The notes beneath the pieces were generated by a model. That model saw only the letters and a program-made list of their open reading frames with translations. It was not told where the DNA came from and searched no databases. A DNA stretch of 64,000 bases from Petrotoga mobilis SJ95 (GTDB taxonomy: Bacteria > Thermotogota > Thermotogae > Petrotogales > Petrotogaceae), in contig NC_010003.1 of assembly GCF_000018605.1 (NCBI RefSeq), forward strand, positions 472,501-536,500, given 5' to 3'. Each line of letters begins with the position of its first letter. The first letter of the stretch is position 1. Below are positions 27,259 through 36,516 of the stretch, in pieces. The position numbers were made by a program, and so were the translations under genes.

Positions 27259-29395
27259 ACTTTAATTTTGGAAAGTTAAACTTGTCAACTTCTTGCTTTT
27301 TTATAAATTTTCTAAACTTTTTCTTTGCTTCCTTCATAAGCTCCTCTTGAACTATAAACAAGCTTGACTTTTTACTGGTAGGCTTTCTATATTCTCCATT
27401 CGGTTGTAACTCTCTTGCTTTGAAATTATCCTTTAAATAAAGGTTCAATACATCTATCAATCGTTGCTTCAAATCTTCCTGCTCTATTGGTATCAAGGTC
27501 TCAACCCTTCTATCCAGATTTCGAGGCATTAAATCGGCACTTGATATAAATAATTTAGGTAATCCGTTATTTTCAAAATAATATATTCTACTATGTTCTA
27601 AATACCTTCCCACTATACTTCTAACCGTTATACCTTCACTGACACCTTTTATTCCAACTTTTAGAGCACATATCCCTCTAACGATCAAGTCAACCTTCAC
27701 ACCAGCCATGGAAGCCTTATATAAAGCTTTTATTATAGATACATCTAGTAAGGAATTAACTTTTATTATTATTTTCCCTTTCCCACCTTTTTTAACTACC
27801 TCTATTTCATTATCAATCCATCGTAAAAAAGTTTCCCTTAAACTTGTAGGAGCAACTCCCAACTTTTTCCATGTTGGAGGTTTTGAATACCCCGTTAAGA
27901 TATTGAACAGAGCCGATACATCTTGAGCATAGCTTTCCTTACAAGTAAAAAAATCTATGTCTTCATATAATTTTGCGGTTATGTAATTGTAATTCCCTGT
28001 ACTCATATGAACGTATCTTCTGATACCGCTTTCTTCTCTTCTAACAATCAACAAAAGTTTTGCATGTACTTTTAATCCAACAAGTCCATAAACCACGTGG
28101 CAACCTGCTTTTTCCAACTCTTTCGCCCATTGGATATTATTTTCTTCATCAAATCTGGCTTTGACTTCTACCACAACGGTTACTTGCTTGCCGTTCTGGG
28201 CTGCTCTAATAAGATAATCTATGATTGGGGATCTTTTTCCGACTCTATATAAAGTTTGTTTGATTGCCAACACTTGAGGATCCTCTGCCGCCTGTCTTAA
28301 AAAATCTATCACATGCTCAAAAGATTCATAAGGGCGGTGTAAAAGAACATCCTTTTCCCTAATTACCTTAAAGATATCCTCCTTACCATAAAAGCTTGGG
28401 GAAGGTTGAGGAGAATAATACTCAAATTTTAAATGCTCATACCCTTCTAAATTAGCTATTTCCATGAGAGAACTTAAATCTAAAAGATTGGAAATCTCAT
28501 AAATATTATCACTTCTTAAAATTAGCGAATTTACAAGGAAATTCCTCAGGTTCTGCCCCATGTTTTTGGATATTTCTAACTTTACAGGAAAACCTGTTTT
28601 TCTTTCTTTAAGTGAACTTTCAATCTCAATTAACAAATCTCTGGCATCATCCTCGTCAATAGAAAGGTCTCCATCGCGTGTGATTCTGAACTCAGAAATC
28701 TCAATTACTTTGTATCCACTAAAAAATAAATCAGAATGCATTTTTAAAAGATCTTCAGTTAAAAATAAACACGTACCATCTTTGCAGGGGATTTTTATAA
28801 ACCTTGGAAAAATCGTCGGTAGTGGTATAAAAGCAAATAACCTTTCCCCTTTATCATCTTCTAACTCAACACCTAGATTTATGCCACTACCCGGTAATAT
28901 CGGAAATGGCCTACTTTGATCGACTGCCATGGGGGTAACTACGGGAAAAACCGTTGTTTGAAAATAATTATCTAAAAACTCCTTTTTTTCTTCATCAACT
29001 TCATTAACTTTGAGAACTTTGATATTCTCCTTTTCTAAAGAAGGTAGTAACTCATTTTCTAAACAATTATATTGCTTTTCCACCATTTCATGGGTTTTTT
29101 GAGAAATCTTCGTTAATTGATCTCTAGGAGTTAAGCCTGAAAAATCCGTTCCACTGAAACCAGCTTGAAGTTGTTCCTCCAAGCCAGCCACCCTTATCAT
29201 GAAAAACTCTTCAAGATTGGATGAGGTTATGGAAAGAAATTTAACTCTTTCTAAAAGAGGATTTGTTGTATCATAAGCTTCCTCTAACACTCTAAAATTG
29301 AAATCTAACCAACTCAGCTCTCTATTGTTATAATGTTTGTAATCGTTCAAATCAATCTTCTTTTCTTTAGTTTTGTTGCTGCTAGTTTTTGCCAT
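27257..29395 (-). CDS. ppk1: Polyphosphate kinase 1
   Basis: A 712-residue PPK1 that reversibly builds polyphosphate from ATP. The N-terminal domain (NNRELSWLDFNFRVLEEA) and the two phospholipase D-like catalytic domains are complete. The phospho-accepting His is in GLKVHAKLLLIVRR, and HMSTGNYNYITAKLYEDIDFFT follows. It is the last gene of a polyphosphate cluster (SixA, CHAD, ROK kinase, PPX, PPK) transcribed on the minus strand with gaps of 2-30 bp. The ATG is preceded by AAAGGA. Confidence 0.96.
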   Translation of the reverse strand: MAKTSSNKTKEKKIDLNDYKHYNNRELSWLDFNFRVLEEAYDTTNPLLERVKFLSITSSNLEEFFMIRVAGLEEQLQAGFSGTDFSGLTPRDQLTKISQKTHEMVEKQYNCLENELLPSLEKENIKVLKVNEVDEEKKEFLDNYFQTTVFPVVTPMAVDQSRPFPILPGSGINLGVELEDDKGERLFAFIPLPTIFPRFIKIPCKDGTCLFLTEDLLKMHSDLFFSGYKVIEISEFRITRDGDLSIDEDDARDLLIEIESSLKERKTGFPVKLEISKNMGQNLRNFLVNSLILRSDNIYEISNLLDLSSLMEIANLEGYEHLKFEYYSPQPSPSFYGKEDIFKVIREKDVLLHRPYESFEHVIDFLRQAAEDPQVLAIKQTLYRVGKRSPIIDYLIRAAQNGKQVTVVVEVKARFDEENNIQWAKELEKAGCHVVYGLVGLKVHAKLLLIVRREESGIRRYVHMSTGNYNYITAKLYEDIDFFTCKESYAQDVSALFNILTGYSKPPTWKKLGVAPTSLRETFLRWIDNEIEVVKKGGKGKIIIKVNSLLDVSIIKALYKASMAGVKVDLIVRGICALKVGIKGVSEGITVRSIVGRYLEHSRIYYFENNGLPKLFISSADLMPRNLDRRVETLIPIEQEDLKQRLIDVLNLYLKDNFKARELQPNGEYRKPTSKKSSLFIVQEELMKEAKKKFRKFIKKQEVDKFNFPKLK

Positions 29396-29409
29396 AAAAT
29401 TTCATTCCT

Positions 29410-30933
29410 TTATACTTTTTTTAATAACTCTGGAAGTATTCCAAACACTTCCAAAAAGAAGTTGTCCTTTCTTTTCAATGCCCACTCTTCCAACAAAGTT
29501 TCTTTTGGTGAATGAGTAGTTATACTCAGACGATTACCCTTCAAATTGATTTCAATATCTCCCAATTTATTTTCATGAGCGACATCTAAGGCGTCAGCAA
29601 GCCTCAATATGGCAAGCATCTTTGTTATCAAAATCTTATCAGGTATGTTTTCCAGCTGTGATGAATAATCATCAATCTCCAAATCTTGGGCACTGTGGAA
29701 GTAAGCGATCCTTGATACAATGTCCAATTCTCTTGAAGTTAAACCTATAATCTCTGAACCTTTTATTATGTTATACGAATGCAAATAATGTCTCTTAATA
29801 TTTACATATTTTCCAATATCGTGTAAGATAGCAGCCACTTGCAAAAGGAGTCTATGTCTTTTGCCTAACTGATGAACTGGTTCTAAAGCATCAAATAATT
29901 TCATCGCATATTTTTCTACTGTTTGGCTGTGAGTCTCCTCATAGAAATATCTTTTACCAATATTTCTAGAAGAAATGATCGTACTCTTTTCCAGTAAATT
30001 AAAAAATCTTCTATATTTTCTGCTCAACAACCGTTGAAATAACAAGCTCCTACTTAAATTAACCTTCGGAAAAACCAATATATTTTCAGCTCCAGATACT
30101 TCTAAAAGCAATCGATAAAAAGCTAAAGCTGATAACAACGAATTCGCTTTACTTTCAGAAATATCGTATTCTCTTGATAATTCGGTGGCATTCTTTGATT
30201 TCAAATTCTGGAAAAGTTCATTCAACTCCTCTTGGGGAATGTTTAATACTTCTTCCTCATTTTTCCCTAAAAGTCCAGCTAAAAACTCGATTTCATTGCC
30301 ACAAGTTACAAAGGTTTTGATCTTTTTATTACTAAGCCAAACCTTGATAGGCTGATAAAATGTGTTTAAATACTCTCTGATTAAATTACTATAGTGCAAG
30401 GTGTTTTCTTCCAACTCCCTAAGCATCTCAGAGACTTTAACAGAACCTATTTTTATATTTTGAGAGCTGTCTATTAAACCCTTAGAATACGTTGCTAATC
30501 CCATACTTCCAGTCCCTATGTAAACGAATAAAATATCATCCCTTTTGTACTTTTTATATTTTTCAAAGTTTCTTATCAATTCCATGTAGATATGTGATTT
30601 TTCTTCGTAGTCATCTAAAACATCGATAGTAAAACCTGTTCTTGTTTCGATCTGATCCAAAATAAAATCTAAATTTTCTGCTTCTCTCAAAGCGGTGGTG
30701 CCTACTACCTTCAATTTACTTGCTCCATATTCCTCCGCTACCCTTTTGAATCCTAAAAGTTTTTTACTTAGGATCTCCACTTTTTCAAAAGATATCCTTC
30801 CTGTTGTGAAGGTATCTCTTCCCAAGAATAAGGGGTAATCCAAACTTTCTATTATATCGATATCATCTTGATCGTTCTGAGCAATATCAAAAGATATATT
30901 TTCTGTTCCTATGTTTATAACACCTGCTACCAT
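29410..30933 (-). CDS. ppx: Exopolyphosphatase / GppA-type phosphatase with HD domain
   Basis: A 507-residue Ppx/GppA protein. The N-terminal ASKHA fold includes VGTTALREAEN and FVYIGTGSMGLATY; the second of these replaces the usual phosphate loop GGGSTE with GTGSMG. The C-terminal HD-type helical domain has LHDIGKYV and an HS motif. It should remove terminal phosphates from polyphosphate, or hydrolyse pppGpp. Its position directly upstream of ppk1 supports a polyphosphate role. The catalytic Glu region should be aligned, because the phosphate loop is unusual. Confidence 0.88.
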   Translation of the reverse strand: MVAGVINIGTENISFDIAQNDQDDIDIIESLDYPLFLGRDTFTTGRISFEKVEILSKKLLGFKRVAEEYGASKLKVVGTTALREAENLDFILDQIETRTGFTIDVLDDYEEKSHIYMELIRNFEKYKKYKRDDILFVYIGTGSMGLATYSKGLIDSSQNIKIGSVKVSEMLRELEENTLHYSNLIREYLNTFYQPIKVWLSNKKIKTFVTCGNEIEFLAGLLGKNEEEVLNIPQEELNELFQNLKSKNATELSREYDISESKANSLLSALAFYRLLLEVSGAENILVFPKVNLSRSLLFQRLLSRKYRRFFNLLEKSTIISSRNIGKRYFYEETHSQTVEKYAMKLFDALEPVHQLGKRHRLLLQVAAILHDIGKYVNIKRHYLHSYNIIKGSEIIGLTSRELDIVSRIAYFHSAQDLEIDDYSSQLENIPDKILITKMLAILRLADALDVAHENKLGDIEINLKGNRLSITTHSPKETLLEEWALKRKDNFFLEVFGILPELLKKV

Positions 30934-30935
30934 TG

Positions 30936-31877
30936 TTATACACCTACTTTTTCTTTAACAAGCGAAAAAGCCCCATACAAGCATGCATCATCTAGCAATT
31001 GTGATAGTTTAAACTCACAACACTCGAAGATATGAGGTATAGAGTACTGCTTGGCTGTTTCAACTACTATAGGCATCAATTGTTCTCCTAAAGCCTCCAT
31101 TACTCCCCCTCCTAAAACGATAACTTCAGGATTTAATAAATTAATGATGGAACCAGCATTTATTCCTATATACCTTGCGGCGTCGTTTAAGATATTTCTT
31201 ATTAGATCGTCCCTTTGATCATAAGCAGCTTTTAAAGTAGAACTTTTCACTATGCCTTTCAAATCACTATTTTTTATTAAGGTCTTTTCGCCTCTCTCTT
31301 TTTTTCTAACTATTTCTCTTTGGATAGCTACTTTAGAAGACAAACTTTCCAAACAGCCACGAAGATTACAACCGCAAAGAGGTCCTTCAGGGTACACATT
31401 CATGTGTCCAATCTCAGCAGCAAAATTGAATGAACCTTTATATAATGATTCATTCAATATTAAACCGCCTCCAATTCCAGTTCCTACAAAATAACCTACG
31501 GCATTTTTTGCTCCTTTAGCGGCACCAAACTTCCATTCCCCATACATACTCGCATTGGCATCATTTTCTATAATAGTTTTGATGTTGTACTCTTGCTCAA
31601 CAAAATCGACTACATTAAATTCATTCAAAGGCATGTTAGGAGTAAAGGTAATTTTTCCATCTTTTATAACCCCCGGTACCCCTATCCCTATCCCTTTTAC
31701 ATCTTTATTTTCTGTCAGCAGGGAATCTAAAACTTTCTTCAATTGTTCGACAACTTTTTCTTTGCCTTTTGAACTTTTGGAACTCTTTTTTTCCGTCTTC
31801 AATTTGTTACCTTTCTCATCGAATAAAGTCCCGAGTATTTTAGTTCCCCCTATGTCTATCCCAATCCAATTGCTCAT
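30936..31877 (-). CDS. ROK family sugar kinase (glucokinase-like)
   Basis: A 313-residue ROK kinase with the phosphate loop IGIDIGGTKILG, catalytic Asp in IENDANAS, the GTGIGGG loop and the zinc site CGCNLRGCLE, as in bacterial glucokinases and N-acetylhexosamine kinases. It lies inside the polyphosphate cluster, 2 bp upstream of ppx. This raises the idea of a polyphosphate-linked kinase, but the sequence has the zinc-site form usual for ATP-dependent enzymes. It could equally phosphorylate an amino sugar from the nearby salvage island. AGGGGTG precedes the ATG. Confidence 0.88.
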   Translation of the reverse strand: MSNWIGIDIGGTKILGTLFDEKGNKLKTEKKSSKSSKGKEKVVEQLKKVLDSLLTENKDVKGIGIGVPGVIKDGKITFTPNMPLNEFNVVDFVEQEYNIKTIIENDANASMYGEWKFGAAKGAKNAVGYFVGTGIGGGLILNESLYKGSFNFAAEIGHMNVYPEGPLCGCNLRGCLESLSSKVAIQREIVRKKERGEKTLIKNSDLKGIVKSSTLKAAYDQRDDLIRNILNDAARYIGINAGSIINLLNPEVIVLGGGVMEALGEQLMPIVVETAKQYSIPHIFECCEFKLSQLLDDACLYGAFSLVKEKVGV

Positions 31878-31907
31878 TTTTTACACCCCTTTTTATAAGA
31901 TTCAAAT

Positions 31908-32786
31908 TTAAGCCTCTTGACTAGAAATATTGTTGCATAACTTTTCAAAAATCTCGTTCACATCAACGTTAATCTTTCCTTGTATTTGGGTTAGTTCCTT
32001 ATCCATTTCTTTTAATAACGCAATGACATTATCTCCTTGAATTTTTTTTACCAACTTTTTCTTTAAAACAATCAAATCATGATGAGTCCCCAAAATATCT
32101 TGAATCTGCTTAAACATGTCTTCTTCAGGTAAAGTTTTACCTTTCAACTCCCCTAATATCTCTATTTTATAACGCAGATCTTTAACCTTTATCCTTATTT
32201 TATGCAGTTTTTTATCGTCACTTTTATCGGTATTTTTAAACTCTTCATAAACTTCCTCAAATTCTTTTGTGTAAAGATTGGCAAAATAAGGCTTATTTAT
32301 CTGAAAATTTTGTATAAAATCAAACACCAAGAAGCTTAAACAACTTTCTAGTAGATGATCTAACTTTGAGATTTTTAAAGATTTTAAATAACTTTTAACC
32401 TTCTCCTTCTCTTTACTGTATTTTTTCTCGAAATAATCGATTATTTCATTATTTTGCCCTTCAATTTTTAAAAGAAAGTCTATGTGAACTTGATAATCTC
32501 TTGATTTATTGCTTTTTTTTAATATCTTATTTACTTTTTTCTTAGCTTTCTTAGAGCTTTCGCGTTTTGAAAATCCTTCCAAAAAATCTATACTTGCTTC
32601 TATCCTTCTACACGATGTTCTCATGTCGTGAACAGTATCGACACCCTCTTCATCTAAAACATTAGAGATGTTTTTTAGAAGACGGTTTTTCATCTTTTCA
32701 AAATATTCGATGTACTCTTTCAAAAACATCCATGGATTTACTAAAATATCGTTTAAGAGCTTAGTGACTTCGGATCCACCATCCAT
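31908..32786 (-). CDS. CHAD domain protein
   Basis: A 292-residue helical, lysine-rich protein with the CHAD pattern of conserved His/Arg residues: VHDMRTSCRRIEASIDF near the N-terminus and LHKIRIKVKDLRYKIE near residue 195. CHAD domains bind polyphosphate, and this one sits between SixA and the ROK-PPX-PPK genes. It probably localises to or organises polyphosphate granules. The start overlaps the 3' end of sixA by 34 bp, so translation is coupled. Confidence 0.9.
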   Translation of the reverse strand: MDGGSEVTKLLNDILVNPWMFLKEYIEYFEKMKNRLLKNISNVLDEEGVDTVHDMRTSCRRIEASIDFLEGFSKRESSKKAKKKVNKILKKSNKSRDYQVHIDFLLKIEGQNNEIIDYFEKKYSKEKEKVKSYLKSLKISKLDHLLESCLSFLVFDFIQNFQINKPYFANLYTKEFEEVYEEFKNTDKSDDKKLHKIRIKVKDLRYKIEILGELKGKTLPEEDMFKQIQDILGTHHDLIVLKKKLVKKIQGDNVIALLKEMDKELTQIQGKINVDVNEIFEKLCNNISSQEA

Positions 32787-33238
32787 TTTAATTTTCCTTT
32801 CCCAGATAAAATATCATCGAATGATTCTCCTTCAATACAAATTACTCCGGCCTTTCTCAAATGCAAATCATCACCTGTTAATTTTTTTGCAAGTTCGTCA
32901 AAAGTTGGATTGTGTCCAAACATGATCACATTGTTATATCCCTTTGTAATATTTGAGATTTTTTCAATTATCTCTTCTACTTCTCCTTCATACAATAATT
33001 CTTCTTCTACTATCTTTGGCTTAGATTCAAAAGACTTTGCAAAGATTTCTGCTGTTTCTTTTGCCCTTAAAGCAGGAGAGGTAATCAAAAGATCAACCTT
33101 ATTTGCGGCTTTAGTAACATATTCAGCAACTTCTTTAGCATCGCTCTTACCGACTTTTGTCAACTTCCTTTCAATATCATCAATTTCCACGGATCTTTTT
33201 TCTGCTTTAGCGTGCCTAACTATTATTAGGTTTTTCAT
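32753..33238 (-). CDS. sixA: SixA-like phosphohistidine phosphatase
   Basis: A 161-residue histidine phosphatase superfamily protein: IIVRHAKAEKRS at the N-terminus holds the catalytic His, LLITSPALRAKETAEIF follows, and VIMFGHNPTFDELA carries the second His. The family removes phosphate from phosphohistidine proteins. Its genomic link with CHAD and PPK suggests a role in polyphosphate signalling. The ATG at 33238 is chosen over the TTG two codons upstream because GAGGAGGA lies about 10 nt before it. Confidence 0.92.
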   Translation of the reverse strand: MKNLIIVRHAKAEKRSVEIDDIERKLTKVGKSDAKEVAEYVTKAANKVDLLITSPALRAKETAEIFAKSFESKPKIVEEELLYEGEVEEIIEKISNITKGYNNVIMFGHNPTFDELAKKLTGDDLHLRKAGVICIEGESFDDILSGKGKLKWMVDPKSLSS

Positions 33239-33269
33239 ATGCAAACATTCCTCCTCGTATAAACGGTTT

Positions 33270-34052
33270 TTAAAAAGAATTCACATAATCTCTTAAAGTT
33301 GATCCGATTCTTTCTAATAAGGAATCCATATCACGAGTTTTGTTCAATCTTTTGAGAGTATTCCAAAAAATATATATTCCAGTAAGACTACCTATAAAAT
33401 TCCCAATAAAATCCGTCATTGTATCGAAAAGGCTGTCCTCTTGAGCTATTCTGTATCCAGGATAATCTCTAAAGATTAAATCCGAAATAAACTCTCCTAT
33501 TTCCCAAAACACTCCTAGTGTCATAACAATAGAAAGAGTAATAACAAATACTTTTAGAAAGAAAAAAGACATTTTCATCCTAGTCCAGATTAGTTCAGAG
33601 CCCATTACTAAGGGATATATAAGAAATGAAAGCCAAATACCTCCTGTAAAATGAAGAATAAAATCGTAAATTTCAAAGCGATCATAAAATTGATACCACA
33701 TACCAAATACACTATGTAAAGAAATTTGTATTATTGTTACTGTACGTATTTCTTCAAGAATCGTAGATTTTGTTACCCATTCAAAAACCCAAGTTAAATA
33801 AACTCCAAAAGCACTTAAAAGGTATCCTAAAAAATGTGGTAAGTTAAAATCCCAAATGCTTCCTATAATAGGGATAAATACAACAAAAGAAAAAAACAAG
33901 TTAATAGTTCTTAAAACAGAATAAACCGTTGAACTTGAAGTAAACAAGGTTTCTTTCACCACAGGATCTCTTACCAAAAAGTGATGAATTTTGTCAAATT
34001 CTATTTTTGCTTTTTTCAATGTTTTCGAAAATCTTGGTGTAATTGATATCAC
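33270..34052 (-). CDS. Integral membrane protein (DUF2238/YjdF-like)
   Basis: A protein of about 260 residues with six or seven hydrophobic helices. The block IYDFILHFTGGIWLSFLIYPL, then FWEIGEFISDLIFRDYPGYR and DTMTDFIGNFIGSLTG resembles the DUF2238/VanZ-like family of unknown function. The start is unclear. The first in-frame GTG (34052) is itself inside the GAGGTG ribosome-site sequence; the correctly spaced in-frame codon is an ATT at 34043. It precedes sixA by 31 bp and may be the first gene of the polyphosphate operon. Confidence 0.75.
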   Translation of the reverse strand: MISITPRFSKTLKKAKIEFDKIHHFLVRDPVVKETLFTSSSTVYSVLRTINLFFSFVVFIPIIGSIWDFNLPHFLGYLLSAFGVYLTWVFEWVTKSTILEEIRTVTIIQISLHSVFGMWYQFYDRFEIYDFILHFTGGIWLSFLIYPLVMGSELIWTRMKMSFFFLKVFVITLSIVMTLGVFWEIGEFISDLIFRDYPGYRIAQEDSLFDTMTDFIGNFIGSLTGIYIFWNTLKRLNKTRDMDSLLERIGSTLRDYVNSF

Positions 34053-34165
34053 CTCATTTTAAGTTTTTGCATATTCTATAATTTATTTCAATTATACCAT
34101 TTAGATACAAAAACAAAAAAAGCAGCGAAATAATTCGCTGCTATGAGGGGATGATACGACTATGG

Positions 34166-34240
34166 TGGCTCCGGGTGAGGGATTCGAACCCCCAACCTAG
34201 TGGTTAACAGCCACCCGCTCTACCGTTGAGCTAACCCGGA
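34166..34240 (-). tRNA. tRNA-Asn (anticodon GTT)
   Basis: Read on the minus strand the acceptor arms TCCGGGT and ACCCGGA pair fully. The anticodon loop is CTGTTAA with anticodon GTT, the T arm is GGGGGTTCGAATCCCTC, the discriminator base is G and CCA is encoded. The length is 75 nt. Confidence 0.95.
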
Positions 34241-34280
34241 AAAAATAAAATACTTTCAAAATCCAAAAATGATTATATCA

Positions 34281-35465
34281 TCAAAATGGTGTTTTGTCAA
34301 TATTTTTATTTTTATCTACGGGGGCTACTTCACCAAGGGTAACAAACCTTTTGGCTCCAGTTATTTGAGGTACATTATTTTTTCTTTCTTTGTAAGTTTG
34401 ATAAGCTATCACTGCAAACGCTACCGCTTCTTTAGCGTCACTTGAAAAACCTAATTCTTCGAGCACCATCACGGAAGCTTTTTTGCTTATCATCTTTTTT
34501 GCATAATCTTCTATCATCGATACCAAAGTAGGATTATAACTTCCTCCACCAGAGATTATAACTTGGTCTATGTTAGTACCTATAAATCTTAAGTAAGCAT
34601 CGACAATCGATTTAGCTGTAAAAGCTGTTACGGTTGCAACAATATCTTCGTCGTTTAATTTCATACTTTTTCCTTTGTTTATCACCTCTTTAGCATAATT
34701 TAACCCAAAAACTTCTCTTCCTGTTGTTTTGGGAGGTTCTTTTTTTATAAAAGGATGAGCCATTAGATCAGCTAAAAGAGCCTCAGAAATCTCACCTCTT
34801 TCACTAATCCTTCCATCTTTGTCATAACTTTGTTCTCCATTGGTTAGAATTTGAACTACGCCGTCTATAAGCATATTTCCTGGGCCTGTGTCAGTACCTT
34901 TTATATCTTCTAACTTGGATTTTTTTGGTATATAGGTGAAGTTTCCTATTCCTCCAATATTTTGCATAACCCTGTTGTAATAATTACTTTTGAACAAAAT
35001 ATAATCAACATATGGTACAAGTGGTGCACCTTGCCCTCCCGCTGCGATATCTCTCGCCCTAAAATTGCTAACGGTGGTAACTTGAGTTCTTTCTGCTATT
35101 ACACTAGCTTCACCTATTTGAAGCGTGGAAATAAAATCATCACTCACATAATGGTAGATAGTTTGACCATGGGAACCTATTAAACTAACATCTTGCATAT
35201 TCAAACCTTTTGATTCAACAACCTCTTTGGCGGCTTGAGCAAACAATTCTCCAAGCTCGAAATTCAATCTGCAGATTTTATCTACGCTACCAGTTGCAGG
35301 GTCGGAACATTCTAAAATTTTCCCTCTCATTTTTTTACTATAAGGTGTATTTATAAAATTAACAACCTTTACATTTAACTTTTGCTCACCCTGTTCTGTT
35401 ATTTCAACTAGTGCAGCATCTATTCCATCCACTGACGTCCCTGACATTAAACCTATAACCAACAT
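34281..35465 (-). CDS. anmK: Anhydro-N-acetylmuramic acid kinase
   Basis: A 394-residue AnmK that opens and phosphorylates 1,6-anhydroMurNAc to MurNAc 6-phosphate, the substrate of MurQ. The diagnostic LMSGTSVDGIDAALVEI opens the protein, and SHGQTIYHY, KGTDTGPGNMLID and ISGGGSYNPTLV follow. The open frame extends 11 codons upstream, but AAAGGAG is spaced for the ATG at 35465. It is the last gene of an operon with a serine hydrolase and a GH84 hexosaminidase; murQ lies 17 kb away in the same salvage region. Confidence 0.95.
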   Translation of the reverse strand: MLVIGLMSGTSVDGIDAALVEITEQGEQKLNVKVVNFINTPYSKKMRGKILECSDPATGSVDKICRLNFELGELFAQAAKEVVESKGLNMQDVSLIGSHGQTIYHYVSDDFISTLQIGEASVIAERTQVTTVSNFRARDIAAGGQGAPLVPYVDYILFKSNYYNRVMQNIGGIGNFTYIPKKSKLEDIKGTDTGPGNMLIDGVVQILTNGEQSYDKDGRISERGEISEALLADLMAHPFIKKEPPKTTGREVFGLNYAKEVINKGKSMKLNDEDIVATVTAFTAKSIVDAYLRFIGTNIDQVIISGGGSYNPTLVSMIEDYAKKMISKKASVMVLEELGFSSDAKEAVAFAVIAYQTYKERKNNVPQITGAKRFVTLGEVAPVDKNKNIDKTPF

Positions 35466-35501
35466 AATATCTTCTCCTTTTACTTCTAAAGTGTTCATTT
35501 A

Positions 35502-36512
35502 TTAATGATCTTTTCGAAAAATTATATTATTTATCTTATTTCTTATCACATTCAATTCAGGTTTTTTTAAGAATCTATCGTAATAAACAGAATTTGTCAA
35601 AAATATTGAAAATAACCCGTCTTTTCTAATCCAAATGGATGTACCTGTAAAACCATTGTGGCCGAATCCTGTACTATCAAGTGAGTATTGGCATCCTGCA
35701 ACAGGTGGAGCCATCCAGGCTATATGAGTAGCATTTTCCCCTCTTTTTACCACAGTAGTGGTAAAAAGATCTAAAGTGTCTTTTGAAACTATTTCCCCAT
35801 TTAACAAACTGATTATGAAAATCCTTAAATCACTTGCATTAGAAAACAAACCTGCGTTACCACTCACTCCACCTAAATAGTAGGCGAGTTCATCCTCGAC
35901 CACACCTTTTAACCTTTTACCTTCTCGGATAGATGTGGATACGGCTTTATCTTGATTCTTTGGGTTGAAACAAGTATTTTCCATCCCTATTTTTTTAAAA
36001 ATACCTTCAACATACTCTTGGTAATTCTTTTGAGTAACTTCTTCAACAATTTTCATCAGTGTTATGAAATTCAAACAAGAATATTCGTAACACTTGTAAG
36101 GGTTTTCTTGGGGCTGAATATTGATTATGTGCTTAAGCAACTCTTCTCCTCGATACTCTTCCCATAGATTTGAATAAGCTTGCATTCCAGAAGTATGAGT
36201 TAATAATTCAAAGATAGTAATTTCGCTTTTTGGACTACTTACCTCTATGAATTTGCCTATTTTATCTTCCAATTTTATTTGATTTTCATCTATTAGTCTC
36301 ATAACTGCGGTTGCAGTTCCAACCACTTTGGTAACACTTGCTAAATCAAAGATATCCTCTTCAGTAAGTCTTTCTTTTTCATCTTTTGTTCCGAAAGTAT
36401 TTTTATACAATATTTTTTCTTTTTTACCTATTAAAATGGATGCCCCTGTATACACATTATTTACTCCCGATGAAACAATTTCGTTTAAAGATTCGATATC
36501 TTTGTCTTTCAA
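35502..36512 (-). CDS. Serine hydrolase, class C beta-lactamase/PBP4-like
   Basis: A 336-residue serine hydrolase with the SxxK motif in ASVTKVVG and the third motif as GHNGFTGTS. The second motif, usually YxN or YSD, reads YSCLN. There is no signal peptide, so it is likely cytoplasmic. Relatives act as D-amino-acid peptidases, esterases or amidases. Placed between anmK and the GH84 gene, it may trim the peptide or lactyl part of imported muropeptides; this is inferred from context only. The start is a TTG at 36512 after GGGAAGTGATGA, and the stop of the upstream GH84 gene lies 4 bp before it. Confidence 0.8.
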   Translation of the reverse strand: MKDKDIESLNEIVSSGVNNVYTGASILIGKKEKILYKNTFGTKDEKERLTEEDIFDLASVTKVVGTATAVMRLIDENQIKLEDKIGKFIEVSSPKSEITIFELLTHTSGMQAYSNLWEEYRGEELLKHIINIQPQENPYKCYEYSCLNFITLMKIVEEVTQKNYQEYVEGIFKKIGMENTCFNPKNQDKAVSTSIREGKRLKGVVEDELAYYLGGVSGNAGLFSNASDLRIFIISLLNGEIVSKDTLDLFTTTVVKRGENATHIAWMAPPVAGCQYSLDSTGFGHNGFTGTSIWIRKDGLFSIFLTNSVYYDRFLKKPELNVIRNKINNIIFRKDH

Positions 36513-36516
36513 ATCA

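Noticed and set aside
30936-31877. Calling the ROK protein a polyphosphate glucokinase
   Set aside because: It has the CGC...GCLE zinc site of ordinary ATP-dependent ROK kinases. The cluster context alone is not enough.
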